Source of the DNA: Bdellovibrionales bacterium
Lineage (GTDB): Bacteria > Bdellovibrionota > Bdellovibrionia > Bdellovibrionales > UBA1609
Direction of reading: 5' to 3'
DNA length: 33,685 nucleotides
NCBI GenBank assembly: GCA_013216195.1
Contig: JABSOQ010000026.1
Location: 1 to 33,685 of the forward strand
Shown: positions 8,988 through 16,450 of the stretch, piece after piece
Position numbering within the stretch: the stretch's first letter is position 1
How the letters are laid out: the number at the start of each line of letters is the position of its first letter
Translations under genes and position numbers: made by a program
Notes under the pieces: model-generated
What the model saw: the letters and a program-made list of their open reading frames with translations, nothing else
What the model was told of the DNA's origin: nothing
The model's database searches: none

Positions 8988-9452
8988 CTACTCAGCAGAC
9001 TTTGCTTCTGCTTTTTTGGCTTTCTTTTTCTTTTTGCTCTCTTTAGGAGCCTTTGGAACTGGATCTTCACCCAAACGCTCAGCGCCGGTAACCAATTCAG
9101 ACTCGAGACGAGCTGCTCGACCTCTAAGAGCTCTCAAGTAGAACAAGCGTCCTCTTCTCACTTTACCGCGAGAGAGAAGTTCGATCTTTGAAAGAGCTGG
9201 TGAGAAGAACGGAAAAGTTCTTTCAACACCAATGCCGCTAGACATTTTTCTGACTGTAAAAGATCTTCCGATTCCGCTGCCTTGCACTTTGATTACAACG
9301 CCTTGGAAAACCTGAACACGCTCTTTTTCACCTTCTTTGATGTTCACGTGAACAGCTAGAGTATCTCCAGAAGAGAATTTTGGAAATTTTTTCATTTGAT
9401 GACGATCAGTTGTAACTCTCGCAACAAGATCTGTGTTTTTTGCTTCTGCCAT
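8988..9452 (-). CDS. rplS: 50S ribosomal protein L19 with lysine-rich tail
   Basis: L19 sits at the 30S-50S interface of the ribosome. Residues ~18-120 carry the family signature: FSSGDTLAVHVNIKEGEKERVQVFQGVVI, GSGIGRSFTVRKMSSGIGVERTFP and KVRRGRLFYLRALRGRAARL. At 154 residues it is longer than the usual ~115-120. The extra C-terminal ~30 residues are extremely Lys/Ala/Glu-rich (SKKKKKAKKAEAKSAE), likely disordered and RNA-contacting. GGAG upstream of the ATG supports the start. It follows the SPOUT methyltransferase gene by 35 bp. Confidence 0.97.
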   Translation of the reverse strand: MAEAKNTDLVARVTTDRHQMKKFPKFSSGDTLAVHVNIKEGEKERVQVFQGVVIKVQGSGIGRSFTVRKMSSGIGVERTFPFFSPALSKIELLSRGKVRRGRLFYLRALRGRAARLESELVTGAERLGEDPVPKAPKESKKKKKAKKAEAKSAE

Positions 9453-9487
9453 AATTCACTCCAGTCAAAAACGAAGAAAAAGGGTTA

Positions 9488-10075
9488 TCACGCACCTAGT
9501 AAACGGTCAAGAATTATACTCACTGCAGAACGAACACTTAAATGCCTGTAATCATCGGCAGAATCGCCCTTTATTGGGTCTAAAAGTAGGTCACAGTGGC
9601 TGTACACCTCGTCAGCCAACCCAAACCCAGTGCCAAACAACAAAAGCACATCCCTGTCGTCTTTCGGCTCGAAAATGTCGGCCTTCATGTCTTTAAAATT
9701 GATCATCGGGATGGTTTTGCGCTCCTGAGCACTGGTCGCCACCACCAGGGGTGGCTTGTCAAAAGAGGCAAGAGTCGACTCAACCGTCGATTGGGGGTTC
9801 ACAATGCCCAAGGCTGTTTTTCTCATATGATTGTATTTAGCCCCTGAACCCAAGGTCCAATGCTCAACCAACCTTGAGACAAACATCTGCTGCTCTGGCA
9901 CTCGATTGATAATGTGATACTTCTCTACGCCGTAGGTTCTACAGGCCCTTGCGATATCGTGCACATCAAAGTTGGTCACATTGGTGCAAATGATACTTCC
10001 AGCCTTGTCGCGTATAGGCCAATGCACTAACCCGAGATGGACCTGTCTTCGACCTTCAGTAGCGTTTTGTTTCAT
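9488..10075 (-). CDS. SPOUT-class RNA methyltransferase, TM1570-like
   Basis: 195 aa matching the COG4752/TM1570 group of SAM-dependent RNA methyltransferases. The N-terminus VHLGLVHWPIRDKAGSIICT gives the first strand of the trefoil-knot fold. DVLLLFGTGFGLADEVYSHCD (~140-160) is the SAM-binding loop, equivalent to the G-T-G-x-G-L motif of SPOUT enzymes. HLSVRSAVSIILDRLLG is the C-terminal knot helix. The RNA target is not established from sequence. The gene starts within the trmD stop (ATGA overlap), indicating translational coupling. In Thermotoga and several deltaproteobacteria a homologue likewise lies between trmD and rplS, which supports the identification. Confidence 0.85.
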   Translation of the reverse strand: MKQNATEGRRQVHLGLVHWPIRDKAGSIICTNVTNFDVHDIARACRTYGVEKYHIINRVPEQQMFVSRLVEHWTLGSGAKYNHMRKTALGIVNPQSTVESTLASFDKPPLVVATSAQERKTIPMINFKDMKADIFEPKDDRDVLLLFGTGFGLADEVYSHCDLLLDPIKGDSADDYRHLSVRSAVSIILDRLLGA

Positions 10076-10896
10076 GAGTCACCATTCTCTTGAACTCGCG
10101 AAGAGCCATCAGCTCCTGCCTTAATTTCATTTCGTTCTAGCAGATTCTCAAGCCCCAACCCTCGAACCTCATCTACTGACAAGGTGGCTAACCAATCTTT
10201 GGCCTCCGTTAGAGCGGAGTGATGCTGCTCTGTTAACAGGTCTGGTCTTATACCTGCTGTGCGAAGCAAACTCATCCAATATCTTTTATTTTCGATTTTT
10301 GAGTGGTCACCCGAGAGCAAAAAGTCAGGCACCCTTCTACCCTGATACTCCTGTGGCCGAGTGTAGGTTGGGCTCTCTAAAAGGCCCTCAAAGAAGCTGT
10401 CTTGCTCGGCGCTATCAGGGTGACCCAAAACGCCTGGCACCAATCTGGTTACGGCATCTAGAACGCAAAGTGCTGCAGGCTCTCCCCCTGAGACCACGTA
10501 GTCGCCAACTGACACTTCAACAGCACCAGACATGTCGACAAAACGCTGATCAATACCTGCGTAACGACCACATACAATCGTGAGATCTGGCTGCAACGCC
10601 AATTCTTTTGTCAGCTTCGTATCAAAGGGCCTGCCCCCGGGAGACATCACCAAAAGAGGTCCTTTTCGGCCCGAGATCGAACTCACCGATTTCAGCAAGG
10701 GATCAACCTTCATCACCATTCCATCGCCGCCACCAAAGGGTCTGTCATCAACAGTTTGATGGACGTCATCGGTGAAGGCCCTGGGACTAAATGCATTGAG
10801 TGAGATTAGCCCCTTTTGCATGGCCTGCCCAACCACACCAACTTTCATTGGTGATTCAAAGAACTCAGGAAAAATGGTAACCACGTGGAACTTCAC
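10072..10896 (-). CDS. trmD: tRNA (guanine-37-N1)-methyltransferase TrmD
   Basis: TrmD methylates G37 next to the anticodon to prevent +1 frameshifting. Visible motifs are: MKFHVVTIFPEFF at the N-terminus; DDRPFGGGDGMVMK (~50-63); VMSPGGRPFD; LTIVCGRYAGIDQRF (~106-121); VSVGDYVVSGGEPAALCVLDAVTRLVPGVLG (SAM-binding trefoil knot, ~128-158); the HPDSAEQDSF catalytic-Asp region; and PTYTRPQEYQGRRVPDFLLSGDH. The SIGDY neighbourhood lacks the usual acidic pair (here AVEVSVGDY). At 274 residues it is slightly longer than E. coli TrmD, with a polar tail. GTG start, overlapping the rimM stop by 4 bp. Confidence 0.97.
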   Translation of the reverse strand: MKFHVVTIFPEFFESPMKVGVVGQAMQKGLISLNAFSPRAFTDDVHQTVDDRPFGGGDGMVMKVDPLLKSVSSISGRKGPLLVMSPGGRPFDTKLTKELALQPDLTIVCGRYAGIDQRFVDMSGAVEVSVGDYVVSGGEPAALCVLDAVTRLVPGVLGHPDSAEQDSFFEGLLESPTYTRPQEYQGRRVPDFLLSGDHSKIENKRYWMSLLRTAGIRPDLLTEQHHSALTEAKDWLATLSVDEVRGLGLENLLERNEIKAGADGSSRVQENGDS

Positions 10897-11417
10897 TCAA
10901 TTAGCCCCTCAGGTAGATTCATCTCGATCTGCTTCTCTGACCTTTTCACTTCAACTGAAAAAGCATCTACAAATGGGATCAGATGCTTCTGGCCACTTGC
11001 GGCCTGAACCTCAAGTAAGTCTTGAGCTCCATTGTCTACAAAGCCCACGACTTCACCAATTAGACCTAGAGTCTGATCAACAACCTGAAACCCCATAAAT
11101 TCGATCAGATAAGGCGCTTCGTTTTCATCTGACACCAACAAATCTTTAGGAATAGCAAACTCAAAGCCTTTGAGCGCTTCTGATTGATTGCGATTCGTTA
11201 CTCCCTCAATCAAGACGATCAGACCCTGTTTGTGTGGCCGCCACTTCTTTACGCTGTACAGTTCGGCCTCGCCCTCACGACTCAAGATAAACTCTTCTAA
11301 ATCGCCGAGCCATTCTGGGTCCTTCGAAAGCAGCTTCACATAGACCTCACCCTTCAAACCGTGAGCCTCTTTGATCCAGCCGACCTTAAAATAATCATCT
11401 GCATTGATACTCGTCAT
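10893..11417 (-). CDS. rimM: Ribosome maturation factor RimM
   Basis: RimM assists late 30S assembly and binds S19. It has 174 aa with an N-terminal RimM barrel (FKVGWIKEAHGLKGEVYVKLLS, the conserved G-x-I-x-x-x-H-G-L-x-G-E core) and a C-terminal PRC-barrel (YLIEFMGFQVVDQTLGLIGEVVGF, then DLLEVQ and the IPFVDAFSVEVK element). The ATG at 11417 gives the normal N-terminus. The gene lies just downstream of a strong intrinsic hairpin that separates it from khpA, and it overlaps trmD by 4 bp, the classical rimM-trmD pair. Confidence 0.96.
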   Translation of the reverse strand: MTSINADDYFKVGWIKEAHGLKGEVYVKLLSKDPEWLGDLEEFILSREGEAELYSVKKWRPHKQGLIVLIEGVTNRNQSEALKGFEFAIPKDLLVSDENEAPYLIEFMGFQVVDQTLGLIGEVVGFVDNGAQDLLEVQAASGQKHLIPFVDAFSVEVKRSEKQIEMNLPEGLIE

Positions 11418-11447
11418 ATACCTGTCTTTACCTCAAAATCTGGCCAC

Positions 11448-11478
11448 AAAAAAAGCCTCTTACTAAAAGAGGCTTTTT
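11448..11478 (-). terminator. Strong intrinsic terminator/attenuator between khpA and rimM
   Basis: A 12-bp perfect stem: AAAAAGCCTCTT (11450-11461) pairs with AAGAGGCTTTTT (11467-11478) around a 5-nt loop. Read on the - strand it ends in a run of seven Ts and lies 30 bp after the khpA stop and about 30 bp before the rimM start. It would uncouple ffh-rpsP-khpA from rimM-trmD-rplS, or act as a partial read-through point. Confidence 0.8.
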
Positions 11479-11508
11479 ACAGAACTTCTGGTTTGTCGAA
11501 CTTAAAAA

Positions 11509-11754
11509 CTATTCGACAATCTCCAACACACTTCGCTTTTGTAGCTTAGTGCTAGCTGCATTCAAGATCGTTCTCATTGATCTAGCAGTACGGCCTTGCT
11601 TACCGATTACTTTACCCAGATCTTCTTTAGAGACTTTCAACTCTACAACTGTTGTCTGCTCTCCGATAACTTCATTCACATCAACTTCGTCGGGATGATC
11701 CACTAACGACTTTGCCATGAACTCTACTAAATCTCTTAAGCTTGACGGATCCAT
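11509..11754 (-). CDS. khpA: KH-domain RNA-binding protein KhpA
   Basis: 81 aa from the ATG at 11754 (a TTG two codons upstream is the alternative; GAGG lies 9 bp before the ATG). It is a single type II KH domain: [18 protein letters not shown], then the strand [40 protein letters not shown] is the G-x-x-G RNA-binding loop. KhpA (YlqC) is a small global RNA chaperone, often paired with KhpB. Its place between rpsP and rimM is conserved in many bacteria. Confidence 0.93.
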   Translation of the reverse strand: MDPSSLRDLVEFMAKSLVDHPDEVDVNEVIGEQTTVVELKVSKEDLGKVIGKQGRTARSMRTILNAASTKLQKRSVLEIVE

Positions 11755-11887
11755 CTGCAATATCCTCTCTCTATCTCCACATAACGCGCATCAGACGCAA
11801 CTTACACAACATTTAACTGGTAACCAGAATGCCACACTTCAAAGACCGCCACAATTTCTTATGGCTGAGGTCCTGAAAAACGGGCCC

Positions 11888-12133
11888 TTACTGACCAGCT
11901 ACCTGCTTAAGTAGGCTCTTTACACGCTTTGTAGGCTGAGCACCTTTTGCAATCCAAGCATTCACTTTGTCCATGTCGACGTTCAACTTCACAGCCTTAC
12001 CTTGGGCCGATGGGTTGAAGTGACCGATAACTTCAATGAACTTCTTCTTTGCTGCTCGTCGTTGGTCGGCCACAGTGATTCTGTAACGAGGATCATGCTT
12101 TTGACCGAATCTAGCTAGACGTATTCTTACCAT
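11888..12133 (-). CDS. rpsP: 30S ribosomal protein S16
   Basis: 81 aa beginning MVRIRLARFG, the canonical S16 N-terminus, continuing RYRITVADQRRAAKKKFIEVIGHFNP and a Lys-rich C-terminus. The open frame extends nine codons further upstream, but AAGGAG placed 9-10 bp before the ATG at 12133 and the conserved N-terminus fix the start. It follows ffh by about 105 bp and precedes khpA by about 130 bp on the same strand. Confidence 0.97.
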   Translation of the reverse strand: MVRIRLARFGQKHDPRYRITVADQRRAAKKKFIEVIGHFNPSAQGKAVKLNVDMDKVNAWIAKGAQPTKRVKSLLKQVAGQ

Positions 12134-12239
12134 GCTTTGTTCACTCCTTAACGCAATCAAACAAGGATGCAGTGATAGCGAAATTCCCCAGTAAAAACAA
12201 GAATTTTGTAGGAATTTCTTAAGCCCTGCTCACACTCGA

Positions 12240-13595
12240 TTAAAACGGCATACGGCCGCCGCCAAAGGGGTTTCCACCCATACCGCCGCGCCCGAGACCC
12301 ATTTTCATCATCTTTGACATCATTTTTTTCGCATCTTCAAACTGTTTAACGAACTTGTTCACGTCACGAACCTCAGTGCCCGAACCGTTCGCAATCCTTA
12401 AGCGCCTAGAACCATTCAGGATCTTGTGGTTTTTACGCTCTTGCTGGGTCATAGATTGAATTATGGCCTCAATCTTTTTGACCTCAGAATCTGGCGGAGA
12501 CATGCCCTTCATGCCTTTCATGGCTTGGTTCATGCCAGGAATCATCTTCATGATCGACTCCATGCCGCCAAGCTTCTTCATCATATGTATTTGCTTCAAA
12601 AAGTCTTCGATCGTGAATTCATTCTTCGCAATTTTCTTAGCGCTTGCTTTTGCTTCTTTCTCAGAAATGACCTCTTGAGCCTTCTCTGCCAGAGACAGCA
12701 CATCTCCCATGTCGAGTATTCTGCCCGCCAACCTATCAGGATGAAAGACCTCAAGGCCGGCAACTTTTTCTCCTGTTCCTAGAAACTTAATCGGGATACC
12801 TGTGCTCTCACGAATACTAAGAGCCGCACCACCACGTGCATCACCATCAATCTTGGTGAGCACCAAACCAGTCAAACCTAAGCGACTATGAAAGCCCTCA
12901 GCCACATTTACCGACTGCTGACCTAACATCGCATCTGCCACCAACAAAACCTCAGAAGGCGGCATGGCTTTCTTCATGCCCTCAAGCTCGTCCATTAGCG
13001 CATCATCAATCTGCAAACGCCCAGCCGTATCGATGATCATGATTTCAACCATCTCTTCTTCGGCCCATTTCTTGGCTTTGTTCAAAATGTCAGTCGGCTC
13101 TTGACCCGGCTCGGTTGGAAACACCGGAAAATTATTCTGCTTGGCAAGAGTCTTCAACTGGTCAATCGCAGCCGGCCTGTAAATGTCGGCCGGCACAAGC
13201 CCTGGCTTCTTCTTCATTTTCTGCCTGATATGAAGAGCCAGCTTAGCAGCAGTTGTGGTCTTACCGACACCCTGCAAACCGACTAAAAACACAACGCCTG
13301 GCTTACCCCTTACGTTAAGCTCTTCAGCCTGGCCACCTAAAATAGCAACCAATTCATCGTGAACAATTTTAACGAACTGTTGACCAGCAGAGAGCTGACC
13401 AATGACTTCTTCGCCAAGAGCTTTCGCTTTCACTCTGTCGATGAAGAGTTTCACGACCTTGAAATTGACATCGGCTTCAAGCAAATGAAGACGAATCTCT
13501 TTGATCGTATCTTGAATGTTCTTTTCGCTGATTTTACCTTGCCCACGAACCTTTTTAAGTGTCGAGAGCATTTTATCTTGCAAGTTATCAAACAT
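12240..13595 (-). CDS. ffh: Signal recognition particle protein Ffh (SRP54)
   Basis: Ffh binds 4.5S RNA and signal sequences to target membrane proteins co-translationally. N domain ~1-90 (MFDNLQDKMLSTLKKVRGQG). The G domain starts with FLVGLQGVGKTTTAAKLA (~105-122, P-loop), with the DTAGRLQ (~190) and TKIDGDARGG (~247) GTPase motifs. The M domain (~300-451) has FLKQIHMMKKLGGMESIMKM and the GSRRLRIANGSGT RNA-binding helices, then methionine/glycine-rich sequence ending GGGRMPF. At 451 aa its length is normal. The 4.5S RNA gene is not in this window. The start lies 22 bp behind the ABC-2 permease stop, suggesting a shared transcript. Confidence 0.98.
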   Translation of the reverse strand: MFDNLQDKMLSTLKKVRGQGKISEKNIQDTIKEIRLHLLEADVNFKVVKLFIDRVKAKALGEEVIGQLSAGQQFVKIVHDELVAILGGQAEELNVRGKPGVVFLVGLQGVGKTTTAAKLALHIRQKMKKKPGLVPADIYRPAAIDQLKTLAKQNNFPVFPTEPGQEPTDILNKAKKWAEEEMVEIMIIDTAGRLQIDDALMDELEGMKKAMPPSEVLLVADAMLGQQSVNVAEGFHSRLGLTGLVLTKIDGDARGGAALSIRESTGIPIKFLGTGEKVAGLEVFHPDRLAGRILDMGDVLSLAEKAQEVISEKEAKASAKKIAKNEFTIEDFLKQIHMMKKLGGMESIMKMIPGMNQAMKGMKGMSPPDSEVKKIEAIIQSMTQQERKNHKILNGSRRLRIANGSGTEVRDVNKFVKQFEDAKKMMSKMMKMGLGRGGMGGNPFGGGRMPF

Positions 13596-13617
13596 AGTTC
13601 ATCTGTTCCTTTAACTT

Positions 13618-14409
13618 TTACCAGCGCTGAAATGAGCCCTTAATTAGAGTTCTCAATGCCAGCACAAAAAACACAATGAAGCTCAACACCGATACCAGAG
13701 CAGCCTTTTCAACTGCCACATCACTGACCCCTAAGATGCCGTAGCGAACCCCGTTTATCATGTACAACATCGGGTTCATTTGAGCCAGACCTTTCCAGAA
13801 CGGGTGTAAAGACTCAATAGAGAAAAATACCCCACCCAAATAGAGCAATGGCAACATGATGAAGGCACTCACAGCACTCATTTGATCAAAAGTCTTGGCC
13901 CAGAAGGCCACTGTGATGCCCAAGGTGGCAAACGCCAAACCTCCAATTACCAAAAAGAATAACAAATGCAAAGGGTTAGCCAAGCCAAGAACCGTACCCT
14001 GCTGGACGAAATAAAAAACCTGACCGACACAAAATGTGATGCCTCCTACCATCAAGCCTCTCGCTAGGCCGCCAATTGCGAAAGCCATAACGATTTGCTG
14101 AGGGCTTAGAGGAGAAACCCGGTAATCTTCTAGTTCGCCGTTAAATTTAGAGCTGACAATTGAGCTCGAACTGTTTTGATAAGAATTATTGAGGCAGTTC
14201 ATCATGACTAAACCTGGAATCAAAAACGCCAAGTAAGACAAATCACCAACTGAAATGCTTGCCCCTAAACTCACGCCGAAAATCATCAAGTACAGGGTTG
14301 AGTTTATCAAAGGAGTCATCACGGTTTGCATCAAAACCTTCATAAACCGCCTGACCTCTCTTTCAAGCAAGACTTTGAAAGGTGTCCACGTTAATTCTTT
14401 GCGAATCAC
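13618..14409 (-). CDS. ABC-2 type transporter permease
   Basis: 263 aa with six predicted membrane helices and the ABC-2 permease pattern: an N-terminal amphipathic segment (LLEREVRRFMKVLMQTVMTPLINSTLYLMIFGVSLG), YLAFLIPGLVMMNCLNNSYQNSSSSIVSSKFNGELEDYRVSPLS in the middle, and LLYLGGVFFSIESLHPFWKGLAQMNPMLYMINGVRYGILG near the C-terminus. This is the DrrB/NodJ/YadH-like subgroup. The substrate cannot be told from sequence; drugs, lipids or polysaccharides are typical. It starts at a GTG that overlaps the ATPase stop by 4 bp, so the two subunits are translationally coupled. The downstream neighbour is ffh. Confidence 0.92.
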   Translation of the reverse strand: MIRKELTWTPFKVLLEREVRRFMKVLMQTVMTPLINSTLYLMIFGVSLGASISVGDLSYLAFLIPGLVMMNCLNNSYQNSSSSIVSSKFNGELEDYRVSPLSPQQIVMAFAIGGLARGLMVGGITFCVGQVFYFVQQGTVLGLANPLHLLFFLVIGGLAFATLGITVAFWAKTFDQMSAVSAFIMLPLLYLGGVFFSIESLHPFWKGLAQMNPMLYMINGVRYGILGVSDVAVEKAALVSVLSFIVFFVLALRTLIKGSFQRW

Positions 14410-15347
14410 GACAACTCTCCCCGCGTACCCGACAACACACTTCGAAACGCCTCTTCGAGACTTCCCTCTTCTATTTTCATGTCAACAACGTTAGAGAGAT
14501 CAAGCTGGCTCTCAGCCAACAAGTCTCCAGCCCCAACACCCGAGGGCACCCGAAAATGCAAAGCTGCTCCACTATTGTCGATCAAGTAGGGATGTTGAAA
14601 CTGACTCAATGGGCTCTTTAACTGAATAAGTATGTTTCTTTGGGTAAGACCTTCGATTAGCTGTTTCGTAGGGCCAATCTTTCTCATCTCTCCGTGGTGC
14701 AAAATCGCCACCCGGTCGCAAAGCTGTTCGGCCTCCTCTAGGTAATGAGTCGTCAACAGCACAGTAAGACCCTCTTTTCTCAAGTCAGTCACAAACTCCC
14801 AAAGCGACTCTCGGAGTTCGATATCTACCCCAGCCGTAGGCTCATCGAGCAGTAGAAGCTTAGGCTCATGCACGAGAGCTTTTGCTATCAGCAGCCGTCT
14901 CTTCATACCGCCACTCAGCTGCTTCACTTTTTTCTTTCTGTGTTCCCACAACTGAAGCCGATCTAACAAAAAATCGATTCTGCTCTTGTTCCCAGTTACA
15001 CCAAAGTAGCCAGAGTAGAACTTCAAAACTTCTTCAACATCAAAATAGCCATGATTGATAAGCTCTTGAGGAACCAAGCCCGTGTGAACCTTAGCTTCTC
15101 TAGGGTTGTCAGACACACTTTGCTCAAACACCTCCACATCACCAGAACTCGGCTGGGTCAGGGTGACAATCACCGAGATGATGCTTGTTTTGCCGGCACC
15201 ATTTGGCCCGAGAAGACCAAATATCTCTCCTGGCTCTAGACTGAAGCTAACACCTTTGACAGCCTCAAAATCGCCGTATCTTTTTGTGAGATTGCTCACC
15301 ACCAATGGTTTCAAAAGAGAACTCCTCATCACGCAAAGATGAGACAT
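14406..15347 (-). CDS. ABC transporter ATP-binding protein (ABC-2/DrrA type)
   Basis: The nucleotide-binding subunit for the adjacent permease. Walker A is GPNGAGKT at residues 47-54, followed by the Q-loop (LVPQE), the signature LSGGMKRRL (~142), Walker B KLLLLDEPTAGVD (~162-174) and the H-loop LLTTHYLEEAE. The C-terminal ~90 residues after residue 220 are the divergent accessory domain of DrrA/YadG-type ATPases. An ATG at 15329 is an alternative start, removing six residues; neither has a good ribosome site. It is the first gene of the leftward run and is divergent from the HD-GYP gene across 111 bp. Confidence 0.95.
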   Translation of the reverse strand: MSHLCVMRSSLLKPLVVSNLTKRYGDFEAVKGVSFSLEPGEIFGLLGPNGAGKTSIISVIVTLTQPSSGDVEVFEQSVSDNPREAKVHTGLVPQELINHGYFDVEEVLKFYSGYFGVTGNKSRIDFLLDRLQLWEHRKKKVKQLSGGMKRRLLIAKALVHEPKLLLLDEPTAGVDIELRESLWEFVTDLRKEGLTVLLTTHYLEEAEQLCDRVAILHHGEMRKIGPTKQLIEGLTQRNILIQLKSPLSQFQHPYLIDNSGAALHFRVPSGVGAGDLLAESQLDLSNVVDMKIEEGSLEEAFRSVLSGTRGELS

Positions 15348-15376
15348 TAGCTCTGTTCATCATTGATGGCTAGACC

Positions 15377-15388
15377 AAAGCCGGCTTT
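15377..15388. promoter_or_regulatory. 12-bp perfect palindrome in divergent promoter region
   Basis: AAAGCCGGCTTT lies midway in the 111-bp gap between the divergent ABC ATPase and HD-GYP genes. It is a plausible binding site for a dimeric regulator, but the motif matches nothing I can name and could be chance. Confidence 0.25.
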
Positions 15389-15458
15389 TAACCTGAAAAT
15401 GTCGGTAATTTGAGACCTCTTTCTCAACCAGTAGCCTCTAAAACCCGAAAAGATTTTG

Positions 15459-16442
15459 ATGAGTGAAAAAGACGCACAGGCCATGATACCGATTTCTATC
15501 GATGAGTTCGTTGAGGGCATCTCTGTGCCTGCCGACCTTTATCTTCGGCTAGGCGATAAGAAGTTTGTGATTCTTCAGAAGGCAGGCCAAAAGGCTTCAA
15601 GGGAGCGCCTCGGTTCTTACAAAGACAAAAAAGTGAATTACCTTTGGGTACAAAAAGAAGCCTACTCGAGAATCAGCCAACAAAACATCACCCTTGCAGG
15701 TCTTGTTATAGACAAGTCGACCGTGAACCTCGACAAGAAGTCTACGATTTTGAGCGCAGCTTCAACTTCAATTTTTACAAATCTTGAGCACGTCGGAGCA
15801 AGTCCAGTCATTTTCAATGATGCCAAACAGATTACCGAAGCAACGCTTGGGTTAATAGAAAACCATAATCGGCTTACTCAGCTCATCGAGAGCTTCTCTC
15901 AAAGCAACGATGCCTTTGTGAACCACAGCCTAGCTGTTAGCGCTATCTCGGTCATGATTGGTCAAGCGATGGGCTGGGAGAAACGGGTCACCCTTGAAAA
16001 GCTGTCTCTTGGAGGCCTTCTGCATGACATTGGCCTCAAGACACTGCCCCCTGAGCTGCTTAAAAAACCACTTGCTGAGATGAGCTATGAAGAGACTCAG
16101 ATTTATGAGACTCACCCCTATAAAGGCATGATCTTGCTACAAAGCCTAGGGGTTGTCCCCGACGACATCACCTCTATTGTTTACGAGCACCAAGAGAATC
16201 GAATAGGCCAAGGATATCCTCAAAGAAGCCGAGACGTTAAGCAGCACCCTTTAGGTAAAGTGGTCGCTGTGGCCGATCAGTTTTGCTACTTAACTATGCC
16301 AGGGGTTAACAACCCTGAGCCTCGATCGCCAAGAGAAGCTCTTATGTATATGGAGTTCACCATGGGCCAACCCTTTAATCGCGATGTGTTTCGTGCCTTA
16401 AAGGTCGTGGTCTCTGGACAACCTCTCTCTAACGCTGGATAA
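15459..16442 (+). CDS. HD-GYP domain protein (probable c-di-GMP phosphodiesterase)
   Basis: 327 aa. The N-terminal ~110 residues (ISIDEFVEGISVPADLYLRLGDKKFVIL, YLWVQKE) are a DUF3391/PilZ-like regulatory module. Residues ~145-325 form the HD-GYP domain: the first His in NHSLAV (~155), LLHDIGLKTLP with the HD pair (~189-190), HPYKGMILLQSLG, EHQENRIGQGYP with the GYP signature near 252, and VVAVADQFCYLT. The metal ligands of the family appear intact. The usual HHE is degenerate (YEHQENR, keeping one His). Bdellovibrio Bd1817, a structurally studied relative, lacks the GYP tyrosine; here it is present, so activity is more likely. ATG at 15459 is preferred over the TTG one codon earlier. The MutS-like gene starts 8 bp after its stop. 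Confidence 0.9.
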   Translation: MSEKDAQAMIPISIDEFVEGISVPADLYLRLGDKKFVILQKAGQKASRERLGSYKDKKVNYLWVQKEAYSRISQQNITLAGLVIDKSTVNLDKKSTILSAASTSIFTNLEHVGASPVIFNDAKQITEATLGLIENHNRLTQLIESFSQSNDAFVNHSLAVSAISVMIGQAMGWEKRVTLEKLSLGGLLHDIGLKTLPPELLKKPLAEMSYEETQIYETHPYKGMILLQSLGVVPDDITSIVYEHQENRIGQGYPQRSRDVKQHPLGKVVAVADQFCYLTMPGVNNPEPRSPREALMYMEFTMGQPFNRDVFRALKVVVSGQPLSNAG

Positions 16443-16450
16443 TCTAAAAA

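Noticed and set aside
12134-12160. Nine-codon N-terminal extension of S16
   Set aside because: The canonical MVRIRLARFG start with a good AAGGAG lies at 12133.
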